A stretch of 64,000 nt of DNA from Salinibacillus aidingensis. GTDB taxonomy: Bacteria > Bacillota > Bacilli > Bacillales > Alkalibacillaceae. This document shows positions 60,399-64,000 of the stretch, one piece after another. The translations under genes were made by a program, and so were the position numbers. Under the pieces are notes generated by a model. The model made no database searches. It saw only the letters and a program-made list of their open reading frames with translations, and was not told where the DNA came from. How positions within the stretch are numbered: position 1 is the stretch's first letter; each line of letters starts with the position of its first letter. The stretch spans positions 36,559 through 100,558 of the forward strand of contig NZ_BAAADO010000008.1 of the NCBI RefSeq assembly GCF_039522525.1, read 5' to 3'.

Positions 60399-62102
60399 AT
60401 GAGTTATCAGGCATTGTACAGGGTATGGCGGCCCACCACATTTGAAGATGTAGTGGGACAATCACATATAACCAGAACACTCCAAAACGCAATTTTTAAG
60501 GAGAAATTTTCACATGCTTATTTATTTTCCGGCCCAAGAGGAACAGGGAAAACAAGTGCTGCGAAAATTTTTGCGAAAGCAGTAAACTGTGAACGTTCTC
60601 CTGTTAAAGAGCCCTGCAACGAATGTTCAGCGTGCCGGGGAATACAGGATGGTACGATTTCTGATGTGATTGAAATTGATGCTGCCTCAAATAATGGTGT
60701 TGATGATATTCGGGACATTCGGGATAAAGTGAAGTATGCACCCAGCTCAATCAAGTATAAGGTGTATATTGTGGATGAGGTTCATATGCTTTCCACGGGA
60801 GCTTTTAATGCACTACTGAAAACGTTGGAGGAGCCTCCCCAGCATGTGATTTTTATTTTAGCCACAACAGAGCCTCATAAAATTCCCTTAACCATTATAT
60901 CAAGATGCCAACGCTTTGATTTTAAGCGGATTTCTCAATCTTCCATCGTAAATCGTCTTAAGGATATTATGGCCTCAGAACAGATTGAAGTTGATGATGA
61001 AGCACTTCAAACCGTAGCTTTAGCTGCTGAAGGTGGAATGAGAGATGCCTTAAGCCTACTCGATCAGGCCATTTCCTATAGTGAAGAAAACCATGTGTCC
61101 GTTGAAGATGTACTGGCTGTTACCGGATCGGTTTCCCAAAATAAACTGGGCGAAGTGATGGAGTCTCTTCATAATCAGGATGTGAAGCATGCCTTAGAGC
61201 TGATCGATGAGTTTTTAGAAGAAGGAAAAGATTCAGGAAGGCTCATTTTTGATCTTATCTATTATTTGCGTGATGTTTTGTTATATCAGTCATCAAATCA
61301 AATGAGTGATTTTCTTGAGAGAGCGATTCCTGACGAGCGGTTTACGACTCTCACCCAGGATCTTGACTCAGAATGGATTCAATCCGCTATCCGTCGATTA
61401 AATGAATGTCAGCAGGAAATGCGGTGGACCAATAGTCCGAAAGTATTTATTGAAATTGCCATGCTAAACATCGCCAATACATCCTCTTCTCAGAATCCAA
61501 AACAAACAGAGGTTTCTCCGCAAGTGGTGCAAAAGCTTGAGCAGCTTGAAAAGGAATTGAATACGATAAAACAGTCGGGGGGTTCACCTCAGTCTGAAAA
61601 ACCCAAGGCAAGTGAAGGGCGTTCGCAAAGACGTCCAAGCTCGGGGCGGAAATATCGTATTCCATATGACCGAATTAGAAATGTATTAAATGATGCTTCC
61701 AAGGCTGAATTAAAAAATATTATGAATCACTGGGCAACATTTATGGATTCATTAAAACAGGACAGCCCGCCGGCTTATGCAAAGCTGATTAATAGTAAAC
61801 CAAGAGCTGCATCCAATGATTCTCTGGTTTTATCCTTTAAATATGAAATCCATTGTTCACTTATGCTGGAAAATCAGGAGACCATCGAAGCACAATTATC
61901 GAATTTTCTTGGAAAACAAGTGGCCATTATTCCGATTCCTGAAGCCGATTGGCAGGAATTAAGAGAAGAATATGTAAAGAAACAGCGCGATCAGGATGAT
62001 GATGGAGGAGAAAAAACGGAGGAGCAAGCTGAAGAAGATCCTCTCGTTTCAGAAGCGAGAAAATTGGTTGGCGATGATTTATTAGAAATACAAGATAACT
62101 AA
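60399..62102 (+). CDS. dnaX: DNA polymerase III gamma/tau subunit
   Basis: Clamp-loader motor. 567 residues from ATG 60399, after AAGGAG nine bases before; the ATG at 60366 has none. AAA+ core: GPRGTGKTSAAKI (about 46-58), zinc module with CERSPVKEPCNECSAC, DEVHMLS, then a tau part and an acidic tail. A frameshift-made short form (gamma) is not evident. Followed by yaaK-recR. Confidence 0.97.
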   Translation: MSYQALYRVWRPTTFEDVVGQSHITRTLQNAIFKEKFSHAYLFSGPRGTGKTSAAKIFAKAVNCERSPVKEPCNECSACRGIQDGTISDVIEIDAASNNGVDDIRDIRDKVKYAPSSIKYKVYIVDEVHMLSTGAFNALLKTLEEPPQHVIFILATTEPHKIPLTIISRCQRFDFKRISQSSIVNRLKDIMASEQIEVDDEALQTVALAAEGGMRDALSLLDQAISYSEENHVSVEDVLAVTGSVSQNKLGEVMESLHNQDVKHALELIDEFLEEGKDSGRLIFDLIYYLRDVLLYQSSNQMSDFLERAIPDERFTTLTQDLDSEWIQSAIRRLNECQQEMRWTNSPKVFIEIAMLNIANTSSSQNPKQTEVSPQVVQKLEQLEKELNTIKQSGGSPQSEKPKASEGRSQRRPSSGRKYRIPYDRIRNVLNDASKAELKNIMNHWATFMDSLKQDSPPAYAKLINSKPRAASNDSLVLSFKYEIHCSLMLENQETIEAQLSNFLGKQVAIIPIPEADWQELREEYVKKQRDQDDDGGEKTEEQAEEDPLVSEARKLVGDDLLEIQDN

Positions 62103-62114
62103 GGAGGAATTTTG

Positions 62115-62435
62115 ATGAAAGGCGGAATGGGAAACATGAACAATATGATGAAACAGATGCAGAAAATGCAGAAGAAGATGATGCAGGCACAGGAGGAGCT
62201 TCATGAGAAAAGCTTTGAGGCAAGTTCTGGTGGTGGAATGGTTAAGGTTGTAGCCAATGGTAAAAAAGAGATTACAGATATTGATATAAACGAAGAGGCC
62301 GTTGATCCGGATGATGTGGAAATGCTGCAGGATCTAGTGCTGGCTGCTGTTAATGATGTCATTAAGCAGATCGAGGATGAGACGAATTCAACCATGGGAC
62401 AATTCACGAAAGGTATGAATATCCCAGGATTCTAG
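62115..62435 (+). CDS. yaaK: Nucleoid-associated protein YaaK/EbfC
   Basis: 106 residues from ATG 62115 after AAGGAGG; the TTG at 62112 is less likely. N-terminal Met/Lys/Gln-rich helix (NNMMKQMQKMQKKMMQ) and the family core KKEITDIDINEEAVDPDDVEML. DNA-binding dimer. Between dnaX and recR. Confidence 0.95.
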   Translation: MKGGMGNMNNMMKQMQKMQKKMMQAQEELHEKSFEASSGGGMVKVVANGKKEITDIDINEEAVDPDDVEMLQDLVLAAVNDVIKQIEDETNSTMGQFTKGMNIPGF

Positions 62436-62446
62436 GGGGATTTTTA

Positions 62447-63043
62447 ATGTACTATCCAGAACCAATTTCAAAGCTTATTGATAGCTTTACTAAATTGCCA
62501 GGAATAGGGCCAAAAACTGCGGTTCGCCTGGCTTTTTTCGTTTTAGATATGAATGAAGATGACGTATTGGATTTTGCTAAATCGCTGGTGAATGCTAAGC
62601 GTGAACTTACCCATTGCTCTACCTGTGGTCACATTACAGATCAGGACCCATGTCCAATTTGTCAGGATAAAGAGAGAGATGGATCGGTCATTTGTGTGGT
62701 GCAGGACCCGAAAGATGTGATTGCAATGGAAAAAATGAAGGATTTCACCGGCAAGTATCACGTTCTGCACGGAGCTATATCCCCAATGGATGGCATTGGC
62801 CCTGAGGATATCAATGTTGCTTCACTTATTAACCGACTAAAGGATGAAGAGGTTAAAGAGCTTATCTTGGCAACCAATCCAAATATTGAAGGGGAAGCAA
62901 CAGCCATGTATATTTCCAAACTGGTAAAACCGGCTGGAATTAAAACGACACGTATTGCCCACGGACTTCCTGTAGGTGGAGACCTGGAATATGCGGATGA
63001 AGTGACACTTTCCAAAGCCTTAGAAGGCAGAAGGGAACTATGA
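62447..63043 (+). CDS. recR: Recombination protein RecR
   Basis: 198 residues. Helix-hairpin-helix LPGIGPKTA, zinc finger CSTCGHITDQDPCPIC, Toprim ILATNPNIEGEATAMY. Works with RecO and RecF (30 kb upstream in this window) to load RecA. ATG with GGGGGA. Confidence 0.97.
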   Translation: MYYPEPISKLIDSFTKLPGIGPKTAVRLAFFVLDMNEDDVLDFAKSLVNAKRELTHCSTCGHITDQDPCPICQDKERDGSVICVVQDPKDVIAMEKMKDFTGKYHVLHGAISPMDGIGPEDINVASLINRLKDEEVKELILATNPNIEGEATAMYISKLVKPAGIKTTRIAHGLPVGGDLEYADEVTLSKALEGRREL

Positions 63044-63054
63044 GGTGAATTGCC

Positions 63055-63270
63055 ATGTTTGGTAAAGGGAAAATAAAAAAGAAGGATATAGATGAGGAAC
63101 TGATTCACAGGATACATCAACTGAAAAAGGAAAAGGATCGAATGAATGCCCTTATGAAAAACAGTGTTGATTTGAATGATGGTATTTTTGCAGACCAGGC
63201 TTGTACAGAGGGAAAATATTTTTTCCTTTTGCGGGAGGCCAGACAACGAAAAATAAGAGGCATTCATTAG
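63055..63270 (+). CDS. yaaL: YaaL (DUF2508) protein
   Basis: 71 residues, charged and helical (IHQLKKEKDRMN), with YFFLLREARQRKIRGIH at the end, as in DUF2508. ATG with TGAGGTG. Precedes bofA. Function unknown. Confidence 0.9.
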   Translation: MFGKGKIKKKDIDEELIHRIHQLKKEKDRMNALMKNSVDLNDGIFADQACTEGKYFFLLREARQRKIRGIH

Positions 63271-63330
63271 TTCTATTTCTCCTTCGCTGTCATAGATATA
63301 TAAGTAGAAGGACAAGCGAAAGGGGAATAA

Positions 63331-63600
63331 ATGATGAATTCATATATGGTGATCGGCCTTATACTGGCAGTCATTATTTTAATTTTAGCTAAAGGCTTAC
63401 CGGTACAGGCTCTTAAGTTTGTTTCGCAGGGCATGGTTAAAATACTTATTGGTGCATTAGTATTGTTTTTTATAAATGTGTTTGGCGCAAACTTTGGACT
63501 CCATATTCCTATTAACTTATTTACTACTGCTATTTCCGGATTTTTAGGAGTTTCAGGGGTAGCTGCTTTATTCGCCATACACTTTATCCTGCTGCCATAA
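63331..63600 (+). CDS. bofA: Pro-sigma-K processing inhibitor BofA
   Basis: 89 residues, three hydrophobic segments. It holds the SpoIVFB protease inactive in the outer forespore membrane. The sequence NVFGANFGLHIPINLFTTAISGFLGVSGV is the BofA C-terminal signature. ATG after AAAGGGG. Confidence 0.94.
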   Translation: MMNSYMVIGLILAVIILILAKGLPVQALKFVSQGMVKILIGALVLFFINVFGANFGLHIPINLFTTAISGFLGVSGVAALFAIHFILLP

Positions 63601-63662
63601 ATTACCGTGTCGAAATCCGGGCCATCTTATTGCATTTATTATATACACATGGTATATTTAAA

Positions 63663-63692
63663 AAGCCGTTGAAAGAGACGGCTTAAATTAAT
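63663..63692 (+). terminator. bofA terminator candidate
   Basis: AAGCCGT with ACGGCTT around TGAAAGAG, then AAATTAATTA. T run is weak. Confidence 0.5.
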
Positions 63693-63714
63693 TATTAAAA
63701 CTTAAAATTTCCTG

Positions 63715-63743
63715 TTGAAATTAGTTATTCAGCATGATATATT
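63715..63743 (+). promoter_or_regulatory. rrn promoter P1
   Basis: TTGAAA (63715-63720), 17-nt spacer, TATATT (63738-63743), followed by GTCGCTTTGAGGAGCG. Confidence 0.75.
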
Positions 63744-63789
63744 ATTAATTGTCGCTTTGAGGAGCGAACAAAACAAATTAAAAAAGTTA

Positions 63790-63818
63790 TTGACTTTGAG
63801 TTGATAGCTTGATATAAT
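63790..63818 (+). promoter_or_regulatory. rrn promoter P2
   Basis: TTGACT (63790-63795), 17-nt spacer, perfect TATAAT (63813-63818), followed by GTCGCTTTGAGAGCGAC. The leader then has CCTTGAAAACTGAACAAAAC, common before Bacillus 16S genes. Confidence 0.9.
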
Positions 63819-63940
63819 AATTAAGTCGCTTTGAGAGCGACGTCGTTCGAACCTTGAAAACTGAACAAAACAACCAGTACGTCAATTCGCTATTTAAATA
63901 GCGTTTTGAATATGAGCATTATGGATTTTAACATCCAAAC

Positions 63941-64000
63941 TTATTGGAGAGTTTGATCCTGGCTCAGGACGAACGCTGGCGGCGTGCCTAATACATGCAA
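63941..64000 (+). rRNA. 16S ribosomal RNA, 5' part
   Basis: GGAGAGTTTGATCCTGGCTC followed by AGGACGAACGCTGGCGGCGT is the conserved start of bacterial 16S rRNA. Only about 60 nt are in the window. Start placed at TTATTGGAGAG by analogy. Confidence 0.95.

Noticed and set aside
60182..60400. 72-residue minus-strand ORF after scr
   Set aside because: Overlaps the SRP RNA 3' end, its terminator and the dnaX start region.
60399..62102. Programmed frameshift in dnaX giving a gamma form
   Set aside because: I did not find an A-rich slippery run followed by a strong stem like that of E. coli; not supported.

Overview
The window is the replication-origin region of a spore-forming, low-GC (about 40% by eye) Firmicute of the family Bacillaceae. 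Gene order matches the Bacillus subtilis origin core: purA, dnaB, rplI, gdpP, yybS, rpsR, ssb, rpsF, ychF, yyaC, parB, parA, noc, rsmG, mnmG, mnmE, jag, yidC, rnpA, rpmH, oriC, dnaA, dnaN, yaaA, recF, remB, gyrB, gyrA, yaaC, guaB, dacA, pdxS, pdxT, serS, tRNA-Ser, dck, dgk, yaaH, tadA, scr, dnaX, yaaK, recR, yaaL, bofA, rrn. Sporulation or germination genes (bofA, yaaH/sleL, yyaC, a gerA-type operon, SpoIIIJ-type YidC) point to an endospore former. Acidic C-terminal tails on GyrA and DnaX hint at a moderately halophilic genus of the Halobacillus/Virgibacillus kind; the genus is an inference.

Left arm (1-26.2 kb), mostly on the minus strand: a truncated LysM/G5 wall protein, tRNA-Phe, several small membrane or lipoprotein genes around purA, the dnaB-rplI-gdpP-yybS group, the rpsF-ssb-rpsR operon, ychF, a transporter, and the segregation cluster noc-parA-parB with three perfect parS sites. 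Then come tRNA modification (mnmE, mnmG, rsmG), membrane insertion (yidC, jag) and rnpA-rpmH.

Origin (26.2-28.6 kb): a bipartite oriC flanks dnaA. About twelve DnaA boxes lie upstream. Downstream are further boxes, a DnaA-trio tract and an AT-rich unwinding region. Transcription is mostly co-directional with replication on both arms.

Right arm (28.6-64 kb), mostly on the plus strand: dnaN-recF-gyrB-gyrA, an HD-GYP-like gene, guaB, dacA, pyridoxal phosphate synthase, T-box controlled serS and proC, deoxynucleoside kinases, tRNA-Arg, a four-gene germinant receptor operon, CcpA-box-controlled acsA, a uracil/xanthine-type permease, the cortex hydrolase gene, tadA, SRP RNA, dnaX-recR-bofA, and the start of an rRNA operon with tandem promoters. 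There are no phage genes, transposases or CRISPR arrays.

The least ordinary signals are: a family of about 120-nt structured repeats (three units between gyrB and gyrA, one and a half beside the rpsF promoter, a possible deleted copy before the SRP RNA gene); two genes that appear to start at ATT; an HD-GYP protein with a broken HD dyad; a palindromic repeat read into the C-terminus of the deoxyadenosine kinase; and candidate Noc-binding sites inside genes.
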